64,000 nucleotides of DNA from JABCYV01 sp963696025 (GTDB taxonomy: Bacteria; Acidobacteriota; Terriglobia; Terriglobales; Acidobacteriaceae), in assembly GCA_963696025.1 (NCBI GenBank), contig CAVOII010000004.1, positions 744,001 to 808,000 of the forward strand, read 5' to 3'. How positions within the stretch are numbered: the first letter of the stretch is position 1; each line of letters starts with the position of its first letter. Under the pieces are notes generated by a model that ran no database searches, was not told where the DNA came from, and was given only the letters and a program-made list of their open reading frames with translations. Made by a program: the position numbers and the translations under genes. Below are positions 24,495 to 33,579 of this stretch, piece by piece.

Positions 24495-24836
24495 TTGGTA
24501 TTGCCGGACAGACTGAATCGCCGTCTGGCAATTGTGCGCAGCGGTCAGCACTTCATCAAACTTCCGGTCGCTATGCAGATTTCTGACCGCCCGTGGGGCT
24601 GGGGGTACTGCCGGTTTGATTGGGACTCGCACGTGGTGATTATCAACAATGCACCCTGGCAGCGGACCTGGGTCAACCGACGCGAATACGTTCATCCCTA
24701 CGAGATCCGGCGATACAGGTTGGAAGAGCGGCTTCCCGAGCAGCACGTGCTGCACGAGCGCACGGTGCGTGAGCGCGCAGCTGCGCGCCTAGGACGCCAC
24801 CCTGTCGAAGAGCACCGCGATCACCGTTCGCGCTAA
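24495..24836 (+). CDS. Hypothetical protein, probably a gene fragment
   Basis: Beginning at about 24573 the frame shows a distinctive GWGYCRFDWDSHVVIINNAP segment and then WVNRREYVHPYEIRRYR and a highly basic, Arg/His/Glu-rich tail. That looks like the C-terminal half of a small secreted acidobacterial protein. No signal peptide or ribosome site is visible, and the sequence upstream is kinase-tail and IS debris, so a 5' truncation is likely. The family was not identified. Confidence 0.35.
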   Translation: MVLPDRLNRRLAIVRSGQHFIKLPVAMQISDRPWGWGYCRFDWDSHVVIINNAPWQRTWVNRREYVHPYEIRRYRLEERLPEQHVLHERTVRERAAARLGRHPVEEHRDHRSR

Positions 24837-24981
24837 GCCTGATTTCCGGGCTGAAGGTCTTGGCGCCAGGAGACAGGCGACCAAGACAGTAAAGAAGGGA
24901 TTGGGCGCGGGCATAGGTGTCCGCGTTACCCTTTCCCAGTAATAATTCGTCCTCGCGGAGTTCTAAGAATTGGAGTCTGAT

Positions 24982-25479
24982 ATGGTCGAAGACAGATTAC
25001 GCCACCACTTTGACTACTATCTGGGCAAAACCGAGATAGTCATCTACTCTATTCTCGCAGTGTTGCTGGCTGTCACGGTCTTTGTGACCATCGCAACTGC
25101 GGGCCAAATACTGTGGATCGGTCTCAGTCGTTGGACGGTTGCAGCCCACACTCTGAGGGTATTAAACCAACTCCTCATTGTGCTGATGCTGGTGGAGATT
25201 CTGCATACGGTACGTATCTCCATTCGCTCACATGTTCTGGTTACAGAACCTTTTCTGGTCGTCGGACTGATTGTCTCAATTCGGCGCATTCTGGTGATTA
25301 CCCTGGAAGCGGCCACACTCACCAAAGAAGGTGCATGGGCGACCGAAGGCGCGGGCGACATTTTTCACTCTTCGATGATTGAGCTTGGTTTGTTGGGTCT
25401 GCTGGTTCTTGTGCTGGTAATTTCCATTACACTTCTGCGTCGCTACGCTCCCGCATCGAAAGAGGTGGCAGAACTCTGA
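24982..25479 (+). CDS. PsiE-family (phosphate-starvation-inducible) membrane protein
   Basis: The 165-residue protein has four transmembrane helices (about 18-42, 54-76, 84-102, 130-153) and the family pattern of a short charged N-terminus, LNQLLIVLMLVEILHTVRISI after helix 2 and a LVVGLIVSIRRILVITLEA helix. GGAG at 24972-24975 fits ATG 24982; a TTG four codons upstream is less likely. The family is known from E. coli as PhoB-regulated, but its biochemical role is unclear. It stands alone between IS debris. Confidence 0.85.
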   Translation: MVEDRLRHHFDYYLGKTEIVIYSILAVLLAVTVFVTIATAGQILWIGLSRWTVAAHTLRVLNQLLIVLMLVEILHTVRISIRSHVLVTEPFLVVGLIVSIRRILVITLEAATLTKEGAWATEGAGDIFHSSMIELGLLGLLVLVLVISITLLRRYAPASKEVAEL

Positions 25480-25875
25480 AGCCGACTCTTCTTCCCCCAG
25501 GATGCGTAAGTATGCCCCGATCAACAGCCAAGTGCGACGATTCTGTCCGGATGGTCGCTAGCCTTGATCGGAAACGCCTCGGGCAGGTTTTTGGGCGGAA
25601 CGGGGATCTCGATCCGAGGCGTTTTCGATGAGGAGACTAGGAGGAAGCCGCTGGTGTTTGCGGCGGACGCGGTGAGCTATGGGATTTGAATGGCAGGCCA
25701 GCGTGGAGGCGAAAGATTGAAGGCGACCTGGGAACGGTGAAAGGCCCATCGCGGCTACCGGTTGCGCCGGAAGTGGGCGGGGCGGAAGGATGCAAAAGGG
25801 GCTGTCGGGATGGTGTGGGCACACAAAGGTATCGGGGTGCCGGAGCACATCCCCGGGTGGTGGCTGATGGAGGTA
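25480..25875. other. Noncoding stretch, probably the outer end of a degraded IS91-type element
   Basis: No credible gene is seen. The stretch lies immediately beyond the C-terminus of the IS91-like remnant at 25876-26106 and is probably its terminal noncoding DNA. No terminal hairpin was identified with confidence. Confidence 0.35.
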
Positions 25876-26106
25876 TTAGGAAGAATCGAAGTACATGCAT
25901 GTTGATAGTTCCGCAGCCGTAAATCTCTGGATCACGACCATGGTTGCGCCGCAGCGCGGGCAGTGCCAGAGAGAAGAACCCTCGGCATGGATCTGCTGTG
26001 TTTCAACTTCTTGTTGGATCGAGGAAGTGGAGGTCAGTAGTTGTCGGCACAGCGCGAGGTGGGAAGCACGAAAGCGATTGGCCAGAAACCCGAGTATCGG
26101 TGTGAT
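25876..26106 (-). pseudogene. IS91-family transposase, C-terminal fragment
   Basis: The minus strand reads GFLANRFRASHLALCRQLL, then a linker and WHCPRCGATMVVIQRFTAAEL. In IS91-type (Y2/HUH) transposases the first segment follows the catalytic region and the second is the C-terminal two-Cys motif. The Y2 catalytic part is absent and upstream sequence is unrelated. Confidence 0.6.
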
Positions 26107-26167
26107 CGGCATCCTGCACACCTGGGGACAGAACCTGCCTACTGTGGAAGCTGCCACTTAGCTGAGG

Positions 26168-26240
26168 TGAGAGGAAGAACTCGACGGCAGCGATGATCGC
26201 AGCCAAAAAGGCATTCCGATCACGGACTTTTTCAACAGCC
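26168..26240 (+). repeat. IS1182-type right-terminal remnant
   Basis: The stretch from gaagaactcg to gactttttcaacagccacg resembles the right end at 11080-11147 and contains a one-base variant of the terminal repeat. No transposase sequence remains. It precedes the hydrolase gene by about 100 bases. Confidence 0.5.
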
Positions 26241-26337
26241 ACGTCTGATTGCGCCAACAATCGCGCATGTATTGCGCTCACTACCCCTCCTTCCGTACGT
26301 CCATGCAGTGTCGAACACCCTCAAAGGGAGCCTAGCG

Positions 26338-27447
26338 ATGAGTGAGCCTGTCCCCTGGACCGCTTTCCTTCTGCTTCTGATTCCTTTAATCCTTACTCCG
26401 CTGGCCGCCCAAACTCGGCAAGGAATAGTTCAGCTTCCGCCACCTGATGGCTGTCATGCAGTCGGCACCAAGTTGATGGTGTTTAGAGATGCGTCCCGCA
26501 GTCGCGATCTGATTGTCACGTTCTGGTATCCATCGCTGCGCGGGTCGGTTGTCGCACCATACATGGACGACAGGACCGCCGCCGCACTAGCGGCAGAGTG
26601 GAAGTTGCAGCCGGATTTTGCACATCGTGTCCGCACAAATGCCAACCTCAGAGCAAAAATAGAAAAGGGTGGACCGTTTCCGCTGGTTCTTCTCGAACAC
26701 GGCTCTGGAGTCGTGCCGGCAATCTACACCATTCTCGCCGAGGGGCTGGCGAGTCGAGGCTTTGTTGTGGCGGCAACCAATCACCCTCCAGATTCTCTGA
26801 TAGCGGCGTTCCCGGATGGACGTGAAATCAGATCCAAACCCTACTGGCCGGTAAACGCGGACCGCAGAACGCAGGGTATCGCGATCGGCAGGTTCGCAGA
26901 AGATGTTTTAGTGGCAGATGTACGATTTGTTCTCTACAGAATCCAGGAGATGAATGCGCACGATAAGTTCTGGCGTGGACACATAGATATGTCGAAGATT
27001 GGAATTGTGGGCCATTCCATGGGCGGTACGACGGCCGCGTTGGCAACGAAGGAAGAGCGGCGTATTTTGGCAGGCATAAACCTGGACGGGTCCACTTTTC
27101 CGGGCATGAATGAGGATATTCGTCCGGTTGAGCTACACAAGCCACTGCTTTTTGTTGCAACCGAGGAGCACGCTGCGGACCCTGGAAGTCGGGGCAGGGA
27201 GTACGCTGGAAGCGAGTCGAATACGTACTATGTCGTGGTTCCGAGCAGTGACCATATGAGTTTCACTGACGGGAGACTAGTTGAGAGTCAGTTCTCCAGC
27301 GAACCCCAATCGAACAGCATGTCATTGGAATCCTCGCTCCTCGTAGTCGAGGCAACGAGATCCCTGGTCGAAGAGTTTTTTGGCAAGTATTTGAAAGGCA
27401 ACTCTGCGCCCAATCTCGATTTAGCGGTCCGCACGGATAAGAAATAA
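26338..27447 (+). CDS. Secreted alpha/beta-hydrolase (PAF-acetylhydrolase/dienelactone hydrolase-like)
   Basis: The 369-residue protein has a hydrophobic signal segment (about 9-28, ending LAAQ) and an alpha/beta-hydrolase core: the oxyanion strand FPLVLLEHGSG, the nucleophile elbow GIVGHSMGG, an acidic residue after LLFVATEEHA, and a His in SSDHMSFTD. AAAGGGAG at 26323-26330 supports ATG 26338. The pattern resembles bacterial platelet-activating-factor acetylhydrolase-like esterases; substrate is unknown. The gene ends 8 bases before IS110 copy B, which therefore just missed it. Confidence 0.85.
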   Translation: MSEPVPWTAFLLLLIPLILTPLAAQTRQGIVQLPPPDGCHAVGTKLMVFRDASRSRDLIVTFWYPSLRGSVVAPYMDDRTAAALAAEWKLQPDFAHRVRTNANLRAKIEKGGPFPLVLLEHGSGVVPAIYTILAEGLASRGFVVAATNHPPDSLIAAFPDGREIRSKPYWPVNADRRTQGIAIGRFAEDVLVADVRFVLYRIQEMNAHDKFWRGHIDMSKIGIVGHSMGGTTAALATKEERRILAGINLDGSTFPGMNEDIRPVELHKPLLFVATEEHAADPGSRGREYAGSESNTYYVVVPSSDHMSFTDGRLVESQFSSEPQSNSMSLESSLLVVEATRSLVEEFFGKYLKGNSAPNLDLAVRTDKK

Positions 27448-27541
27448 ATCGTAACTGATGTCATAACGACGTCGGCCTCACAACGGACCGAGTAGACTTT
27501 GCGGTATCCAACCAAAAAGGCTCGGGACGAAGGAGGCCGAG

Positions 27542-28615
27542 ATGAAAATTGTAGGCTGTGATCTGCACGCAAGACAACAAACCATAGCCATGGTGGACAC
27601 TGAAACCGGGGAGTTCGTGGAGAGGGCACTTTCCCACGAAGGCAACGCCCTGCGAGAGTTTTACGGGGCCTTGGAGGGTCCGGTGGTGGTGGGCATCGAA
27701 GCCACGGGATCCATGCAGTGGTTCTTGGAACTGCTGCAAGAGTTGGGAATCCAATGCCGTGTGGGACATCCGGCGAAGATCCGCGCGAAAGAAACGCGGA
27801 AGCAGAAGCATGATCGGCGAGATGCACGGTTGATATTGGAACTGCTCATCGAAGATCGCTTTCCGGAGATTTGGATGCCCTCGATCGAAGAGCGGGACTT
27901 GCGAACCTTGCTGCGGGACCGACATCAGTGGGTAAAGATGCGAGCACGATTGCAGCACACCTTGCAGGCGATCGCCCTCAATCACGCCCTGCGCCGAGGC
28001 CACGCGCTCTGGAGTCAGGCAGGGCAGAACACACTGCAGGCACTGCCCTTGCCACCCTACACCAGTCAGAGACGGACAGAACTGCTGAGCTTGTATGAAC
28101 AGTTGCAGCAACGAATCCAAGAACTAGATAAAGAAGTGGAAGCCCTGGCCCGACAAAGGCTACAGGCGCGCCGGCTGCTAACCCATCCGGGCGTAGGTGC
28201 GGTGACGGCTTTGGCGACCGATGTTTTTCTCGGTGACCCGAGTCGCTTCGACACCGCCAACCAGGTGGCCAGCTACATCGGGATGATTCCGTGTGAGCAC
28301 ACCAGCGGGAAGCGACAACGACTGGGAAAACTGACCAAGCAAGGCAACTCCCTGCTGCGCTATCTGTGGACCGAAGCAGGGATGCATGCGGTACGGAAAG
28401 ACCCGGAGTTGCAACGCTTCTATCGGCGCAAGCTCATCCAGAAAGGAATGGGCAAGGCAAGGATCGCAGCGGCACGCAAACTGGGTATCCGGCTGTGGAT
28501 CATGATGCGTGACCAGATTGATTACGAACAGTTCTGTCGCCGCGGAAGGTTGCGGCAGAAGGGGAAAGCCCATGCGGGGATGCCTGATTTCAACAGTGGT
28601 CCTGCAATGCAGTGA
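27542..28615 (+). CDS. IS110-family transposase (DEDD recombinase), copy B
   Basis: A 357-residue protein identical to the one at 12304-13377 except at residue 202 (Leu instead of Gln). All DEDD residues and Ser255 are retained, so both copies are probably functional. Confidence 0.95.
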   Translation: MKIVGCDLHARQQTIAMVDTETGEFVERALSHEGNALREFYGALEGPVVVGIEATGSMQWFLELLQELGIQCRVGHPAKIRAKETRKQKHDRRDARLILELLIEDRFPEIWMPSIEERDLRTLLRDRHQWVKMRARLQHTLQAIALNHALRRGHALWSQAGQNTLQALPLPPYTSQRRTELLSLYEQLQQRIQELDKEVEALARQRLQARRLLTHPGVGAVTALATDVFLGDPSRFDTANQVASYIGMIPCEHTSGKRQRLGKLTKQGNSLLRYLWTEAGMHAVRKDPELQRFYRRKLIQKGMGKARIAAARKLGIRLWIMMRDQIDYEQFCRRGRLRQKGKAHAGMPDFNSGPAMQ

Positions 28616-28870
28616 CCGGGTCAACTGAATAGGCTGCCCGCCTCCCCATGGGAGGGGAGTTTGCACAACACATCATGATCGAGCGTGACCGAAGAGATGT
28701 CTGGTGGGCTACGCCACCACAATGATGAAGAAAACGGGCCGAGCCATGCGGTTGGATACAAATCATCGAGAAGTAAAGACCGTTGCTCTCTCGAAGGAAC
28801 CAGTGCGTCTGCGCTGAGGGGAAAGTATGCACCGACTTACTAAAATGAAACCCCAAGTCCCTTGACACGA
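28616..28870 (+). ncRNA. Candidate seekRNA (bridge RNA) region of IS110 copy B
   Basis: Same 255-base noncoding tail as in copy A, with the same two hairpins and the agagatgt string. Complete conservation of a noncoding stretch in a young copy is uninformative by itself; position and structure are the support. Confidence 0.4.
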
Positions 28871-28981
28871 CCGACGTCGTTAGAGATGTTGAAGAATCGC
28901 GATTACACTCATTGGATGGGTTTTGAGCGGGAAGGCATGTTTTCGACAAATTCTGCGAGGCAGAGCGTTATCATTTCACTG

Positions 28982-29392
28982 ATGAAGAAAAGGAAAGGAT
29001 TTCCTCAAAAGAGGGCACATGCCCAATCGTGGCTGGGCAACAAATTCCGTCCTGGTTTTCGCGGCTACCCCATTGCTACCGTGGCCTTCTACGGACCGAA
29101 CGACAGGCAGGCCACCAAGGTTGTGGTGAGTGTCATCCTCACCGAAAATAACCAGCCGGATTCTCTCAAGCGCTGGTTTTCCGAGGGCGACCTAGACGTG
29201 CGTCGCGATGCTGCCATCGGTGAGCAGGTTCTGGCCTTCCTCAAGACATACGCTCCCCGCTCTGCCGTGGTGACCGACAGGGTTATCGGCTGCCCGCATG
29301 AAGAAGGAACGGATTACCCGGAAGGAGGTTCTTGCCCGCAGTGTCCCTATTGGGCGGGACGCGACCGCTTCACACACGAGCGTATTCACTGA
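28982..29392 (+). CDS. Conserved hypothetical protein with Cys-rich C-terminus
   Basis: The 136-residue protein starts MKKRKGFPQKRAHAQSWLG and ends with a compact CPHEEGTDYPEGGSCPQCPYW motif followed by GRDRFTHERI. Three Cys and nearby acidic and His residues suggest a metal site, though none is proven. The middle part (YPIATVAFYGPNDRQATKVV) looks like an alpha/beta domain. I recognise the sequence type as a recurrent uncharacterised protein of many bacteria but know no function. It lies about 90 bases after IS110 copy B, which may have separated it from its promoter. Confidence 0.75.
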   Translation: MKKRKGFPQKRAHAQSWLGNKFRPGFRGYPIATVAFYGPNDRQATKVVVSVILTENNQPDSLKRWFSEGDLDVRRDAAIGEQVLAFLKTYAPRSAVVTDRVIGCPHEEGTDYPEGGSCPQCPYWAGRDRFTHERIH

Positions 29393-29418
29393 GTTCGCCG
29401 AATTTGACACTGAGCACG

Positions 29419-29640
29419 ATGCTTTCGCGAGGGCGACCGGTCAGCCTCCCGGATCAGCAATTCATTGTGGCCGCTACCGTAGAACTTGTCGGCTGGAGAT
29501 ACATCGTTAACGTCAGACCGATTACCAGAAGAATGTTCTTTAGTTTCTTATTGCACCTCGAAGAGGGCTATGCCTCAATAAATTTCGTGCACGAAACCGC
29601 GCAGCAAGAGCTTACTCGGTTAGGCGCCTGGGCGTGGTAA
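29419..29640 (+). CDS. Small hypothetical protein
   Basis: A 73-codon frame (VSLPDQQFIVAATVELVGWRYIVNVRP, then a helical tail) starts 26 bases after the previous gene. Its composition is protein-like but no family was recognised. The 3' end overlaps the end of the convergent secreted protein gene by 29 bases. Support is modest. Confidence 0.4.
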   Translation: MLSRGRPVSLPDQQFIVAATVELVGWRYIVNVRPITRRMFFSFLLHLEEGYASINFVHETAQQELTRLGAWAW

Positions 29641-29923
29641 GTGCTCCCTGGCTAGCAAAACCCTTGCTGTATCCTCGGTGGTAACCGACACCGAAAGACA
29701 CTCGATCTTCCAATGTTGACCACCGGCCGCTCGCAACGTGGGGCTTACTACCATGCTCGGCGGCAAGTCTCCCCAGATACAATCCGTCCCGAAATGCTCC
29801 GTCAGTAGTTTGAGCAACGGTCTCGTTCGTAATGGAGAAGTGATGATAGTGATCGGCGCGCAGCATGGATGCCGTTCCCATGCCGAACGCGACCTGCAAT
29901 GCTAACAAATAGAGTCTTTTCAT
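29612..29923 (-). CDS. Small secreted hypothetical protein
   Basis: The 103-residue product has a signal peptide (about 1-23, ending MLRA-DHY), and GAGGG lies 7 bases before the ATG. The mature part holds FRDGLYLGRLAAEHG and SFGVGYHRGYSKGF, two Gly/Tyr-rich segments that resemble each other in spacing and might form a repeated helical hairpin. Function unknown. Confidence 0.6.
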   Translation of the reverse strand: MKRLYLLALQVAFGMGTASMLRADHYHHFSITNETVAQTTDGAFRDGLYLGRLAAEHGSKPHVASGRWSTLEDRVSFGVGYHRGYSKGFASQGALTTPRRLTE

Positions 29924-30382
29924 TATTTTTCCCTCGATCTTTCTCTGACTGAGTCAGCAGACGAAATTTTCAGCGTCGTATAGGGATGAGCCTAAAACGG
30001 GCGACAAGTTACGTTGTCATTGAGTGGTCGTCCGCGGGTTAAATCGTCGTCATCTCTTTGTCAGAGATTTGCAACATCTATAGCAGGAAAAACCACGCAA
30101 ATATGTCCGCCGGGGCCAAGTCGATAGGGCTAAAACTAGCCGAAAACGTCGGTGTTGTCCGGCTGCTGCAAGGGGGCGTCTGAAGTCATTTCTTCCGTAG
30201 AAGGTGACCTCGACAAGAGCCACCGCTATGTTAACTGTCGGTCAGCTGTGACCGATGATGACAACAACCGCTGCGTTGGCTTGATACTTTTATTCCCGGC
30301 GCAGATAGACAATTTCAGACTGTCTCTCCAGTCTTCCCCGATTTATTGTGGGTGGAAGCGGCAGGTCATGCTACGCCGGTCG
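29924..30382. other. Intergenic stretch, no gene seen
   Basis: No convincing gene, RNA fold or repeat was recognised in these 459 bases. They contain the upstream region of the small secreted protein and the 3' side of the lipase gene. Frames on the plus strand that run into the lipase are antisense shadows. Confidence 0.4.
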
Positions 30383-31630
30383 TCAGGGACAATTACTGGG
30401 CGCCGCGCGACCACCAAACCGGGCCCTGATCCAGGCAACTTGGTCAGTGACAGAGCCGCCGATCACACCGCCGGAGTCGAGACCCGGATAGGTGTAGAAC
30501 TGAACCCGGTCGCCCTGCTTGCACATGTCAGCGACCACGTGAGCGGTCATAGTTGTCAGCATCGCCGGATCTGATTCGCCACTGATCACTAAAAGCGGAC
30601 CACGAGCAGGCTTCTGGCCCAGGCTGTTCCGGCTAAAGAACTGCTTGACGAGTCCATCACTCTCCCAATCAGGCTTTAGCATTTCACCAGCCGCCATCTG
30701 CGCGCCGGTATGCTCAGCAGTGCACGAATACTGAATCTGGTGGTAGAGCGCCAACGCCTTCACCGTCAAGACGTCATTCACCTTGAACTGTGGATAGACA
30801 GTTTTGATCCCGTAAGCCAGGGACGCCAGCATTTCCTGGGAAGGCCCGTGGGGGAAGAATTTGTAAAGATCTCCAAGGTCAGCGACACCCGAGATCGCGA
30901 CACTGCCAAGATAATTAGGATCGCGAATCTCGCTTTCTGCTTCAGCGACCCCCAAGGCAGCCAGGCCTCCTTCCGAATCCCCCATGGCGAGCCACTTGGG
31001 ACCAATTTGCGGTACTGCGGCACGCGCAGCCTGGACCGAAAAAATCACGTCCATCGCATTCGACGGGATATCCACGAAGGCATTTCGGAAATCAGTTCCC
31101 AACCCCGCGTAATCGGTTGCAACCACTGCGAAGCCTAGGTTGGCATACATTGAGAGAAATGGCCCACTCCGGAGGTTTTTCATCAAGGACGGAGCACATC
31201 GGCGGGCGACACCACTGAAAGGATGAGCCCAGGCAATCACCGGCCAACCCCCAGCGGGTGGCTCTCGATCGGGAATGAGAACTACGCCCGATGCGGCCAC
31301 ATTCTCTCCTCGCGCAGAGCGCGAGTGATACAGGATACGCACGGCCGCAACTTCGAACGGCAGATCGTATTCGTCAAACGGCACGGCGCGGATCAACTCA
31401 CCCGGTTTAGAGGGAGTCAACGGAGTAGGAGTTTCATAAAAACTCGTCAGCGGTAGGCCCCGCCGGAGTCTGCCGTTCTTCGCCGGAGTGACCGCTTCGA
31501 TTTGGGCAAGGGCCTCACCGGGTGCAACCAGTGCTACCAAGGCGATGCACATCGCCAATCCTGTAAAGAGTGCGTCGCCACCCCATCGAAAACAAAAAAC
31601 GCGGCCGCCTGCACCGTAACGACTTCCCAT
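30383..31630 (-). CDS. Secreted lipase-like hydrolase (secretory lipase, LIP family)
   Basis: From ATG 31630 the 415-residue protein has a signal peptide ending PGEALAQ and an alpha/beta-hydrolase domain: AVPFDEYDLPFEVAAVRILYHS start, GWPVIAWAHPFSG oxyanion region, nucleophile elbow AMGDSEGG, Asp in LLVISGESDPAML, and a late basic/aromatic strand. GDSEGG rather than GHSQGG is typical of secretory-lipase relatives. A His near the C-terminus is not obvious in the last strand, so the catalytic His is uncertain. An upstream ATG at 31735 would add 35 non-signal residues. Confidence 0.8.
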   Translation of the reverse strand: MGSRYGAGGRVFCFRWGGDALFTGLAMCIALVALVAPGEALAQIEAVTPAKNGRLRRGLPLTSFYETPTPLTPSKPGELIRAVPFDEYDLPFEVAAVRILYHSRSARGENVAASGVVLIPDREPPAGGWPVIAWAHPFSGVARRCAPSLMKNLRSGPFLSMYANLGFAVVATDYAGLGTDFRNAFVDIPSNAMDVIFSVQAARAAVPQIGPKWLAMGDSEGGLAALGVAEAESEIRDPNYLGSVAISGVADLGDLYKFFPHGPSQEMLASLAYGIKTVYPQFKVNDVLTVKALALYHQIQYSCTAEHTGAQMAAGEMLKPDWESDGLVKQFFSRNSLGQKPARGPLLVISGESDPAMLTTMTAHVVADMCKQGDRVQFYTYPGLDSGGVIGGSVTDQVAWIRARFGGRAAPSNCP

Positions 31631-32358
31631 TTCCTTGCGAACGAGTCCTGCCGCGGTCCTTCCATATCCTCTTATGCTGGAAGACACGGTCTTGGAGTCA
31701 GCGATACTACCGGCATTTGGCGAACTGTTCTGCATGAATCACGGAAGGGAGGCTCTCGGGCTACCGCCCGCGTTTTCGAATGCTCCCGGCGGATCCAGTG
31801 AGCATTTCTTCAGGAAGGCTGCCTGGCTGGGGTTCCGTTTGCCCAATGGGCTATATCGTCCAATGTTGCCGCCGCGACGTCGCCCCGTTGATCCAGAAAA
31901 ATGACAACAAAACCTCCCACTGCATTCTGCGAACTGTGCGACAGCTCGCGGTACGGCTCCTTGAATAGGACTTCCACGAACCTCCATCTCTTTGCCACCG
32001 CAACATCGCTGATCGAGCCCTCGGGCCGGGCCCATAAGTAAAGGGCTTGCTTACCCTGGAGACGCGCCTAGTCCCCGGAAACCGGAGAAGCGGCTTCCCG
32101 GATCACCGCGATGCCTTCCATCGCTTTCTGGACGACTTTGACTACCTGATCGTAAGGTTGGTTTCAAATCAATTGAGAACACCTCGCCGAAGTGTTCGTG
32201 CTGGCTTGCGTAGCTTCGACCGGGAAACAGCCCTCCCAGAATCAACATCGCGATGACCTATCGGCGAATCATATGCAGGTTCTTCTTGTTTCTAGCGTGG
32301 AGAAAAATCCAATACCCCCGGGAGGGCCCGAAGGATCCATGACTAAGTACATCAGATT
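31631..32358. other. Mostly noncoding stretch with a possible gene fragment on the minus strand
   Basis: The only protein-like piece is on the minus strand at about 31810-32060, reading RWRFVEVLFKEPYRELSHS and QNAVGGFVVIFLDQRGDV. It has no proper start and a stop precedes it, so it may be the end of a lost gene. The rest shows no gene. Confidence 0.35.
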
Positions 32359-33258
32359 TCAGGACTTCCACGCCACCATGATCGCCAGAATCACGGGTAA
32401 ATAGATCACCGAGGCATGCACTACGCGGCTGGCAAGGATTTTCGAAGTCGACTTGGCGAGATTGACGGTGTGATATAGAAAAAATGAACCCGCGGCGAAC
32501 ATACACAAAAAGTAAATCGACCCTCCACGTCCTGCCAAAGGGAGCATGGTCGTAAGAACGAGAACAACGGTAAAGCCGACAATCTCGGCTTTGGTGAAGC
32601 GTCCGTCGCTGTCGAACCGGGGCAACATCCGGAAACCTGCCCGCGAATAGTCCTCACGGTACATTAAGGCAATCGCCAGGAAATGCGGGAACTGCCACAG
32701 GAAAAGAATGGCGAAAAGAAACCAGGCCTGCCGGTCGATATGGGCCGAGGCCCCGGCCCACCCGATCAGGGTTGGCATTGCCCCAGGGATAGCGCCCAGC
32801 AGCGTACACAAGGGAGTAATTCTCTTCAGCGGCGTGTAAACGAGAAGATACCCCAACAGCGTCGAAATCGCGAGCAACGCCGACAGCCCATTTACCGCCA
32901 CTGCCAGATACAGCCCTCCCGCAACGCTCAGCAAAAGCCCGAACCACAAGGCTTCCCGAGCACTAAGTCTGCCGGAGACCAGAGGCCGGCTGGCGGTACG
33001 GCGCATCTGCGCGTCATAACGCCGCTCCATAAGCTGATTGAGCGTTGCCGTGCCGCTCGCGACCAGTAATGTTCCGACCAGTGTGCTCGCGAGGCGGCTT
33101 GCTTTGAGAGGGCCGTCTGAGCCCAGGTAAAAGCCCGCCGAAGTGGTCATTAGAATTAATAAGTTCACTTCGGGTTTGGTCAGCGTGTAGTAATCGCGGA
33201 GTTTTGACGCGAGCGTCTGCGCAGAGATCGAGTTTGCGATTAAGTTTGTGGTCGCCAT
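32359..33258 (-). CDS. ctaB: Protohaem IX farnesyltransferase (haem O synthase)
   Basis: This 299-residue UbiA-family protein has seven to nine membrane helices, the prenyl-diphosphate-binding region NQLMERRYDAQMRRTASRP, and the second conserved loop YTPLKRITPLCTLLGAIPGAMPTLIG. It converts haem B to haem O for the cytochrome oxidase encoded just upstream. ATG 33258 is chosen: it lies 1 base after the stop of the preceding gene, while a longer start would overlap it by 70 bases. Last gene of the oxidase operon. Confidence 0.93.
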   Translation of the reverse strand: MATTNLIANSISAQTLASKLRDYYTLTKPEVNLLILMTTSAGFYLGSDGPLKASRLASTLVGTLLVASGTATLNQLMERRYDAQMRRTASRPLVSGRLSAREALWFGLLLSVAGGLYLAVAVNGLSALLAISTLLGYLLVYTPLKRITPLCTLLGAIPGAMPTLIGWAGASAHIDRQAWFLFAILFLWQFPHFLAIALMYREDYSRAGFRMLPRFDSDGRFTKAEIVGFTVVLVLTTMLPLAGRGGSIYFLCMFAAGSFFLYHTVNLAKSTSKILASRVVHASVIYLPVILAIMVAWKS

Positions 33259-33259
33259 C

Positions 33260-33535
33260 TTACCAGTCTTGACCAGATTCGCCCCCGTCGTCAGCGCGTC
33301 TGACCTGATTGCGTTTGTGATACACAACAAAGATCATGCCGACGGATCCAAGTGTGGGAGGAAGTATAAGGATTAGAATCCCGCTACGCAAAGCCTGAAT
33401 CATTCGAGCGCCTGCGGAGGCGGCCTGTGTATAACAAAGCGCACAATTCTGAGAAAAAGCCGGCATGGCCGTCAGCAGCAAAATCAGTCCCGTCAGCGTG
33501 AGGTACGCAAGCCGCAATCGCGATTCACATTTCAT
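33260..33535 (-). CDS. Small membrane protein of the cytochrome oxidase operon
   Basis: The 91-residue protein has a signal-like N-terminal helix (ending AFSQ), a CALC motif right after it, and a second helix (about 50-70), followed by a basic tail. It sits between oxidase subunit IV and haem O synthase with a 1-base gap to the latter. The extracytoplasmic CxxC suggests a role in copper handling or thiol chemistry during oxidase assembly, but that is inference from location and motif. Confidence 0.7.
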   Translation of the reverse strand: MKCESRLRLAYLTLTGLILLLTAMPAFSQNCALCYTQAASAGARMIQALRSGILILILPPTLGSVGMIFVVYHKRNQVRRADDGGESGQDW

Positions 33536-33579
33536 TGATCATCCCACGAAGATCATCCAAAGAAAACTTATCCCAAGAA

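Larger units (their letters stand above)
27455..28893 (+). mobile_element. IS110-family (IS1111-type) insertion sequence, copy B
   Basis: Nearly identical to 12217-13655, with the same subterminal repeats (taacgacgtcgg near 27464 and its complement ending near 28882). The left flank is the spacer after the hydrolase gene; the right flank reads gatgttgaagaatcg. Almost no divergence between copies means recent transposition. Confidence 0.9.

Noticed and set aside
28982..29923. Small-gene cluster beside an IS110 element considered as a defence or toxin-antitoxin island
   Set aside because: No toxin, nuclease, antitoxin or defence motif is visible; the three small proteins are unrelated and differ in orientation.
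30152..30574. 140-codon plus-strand frame before the lipase
   Set aside because: Half of it is antisense to the lipase coding end and it lacks protein-like composition.
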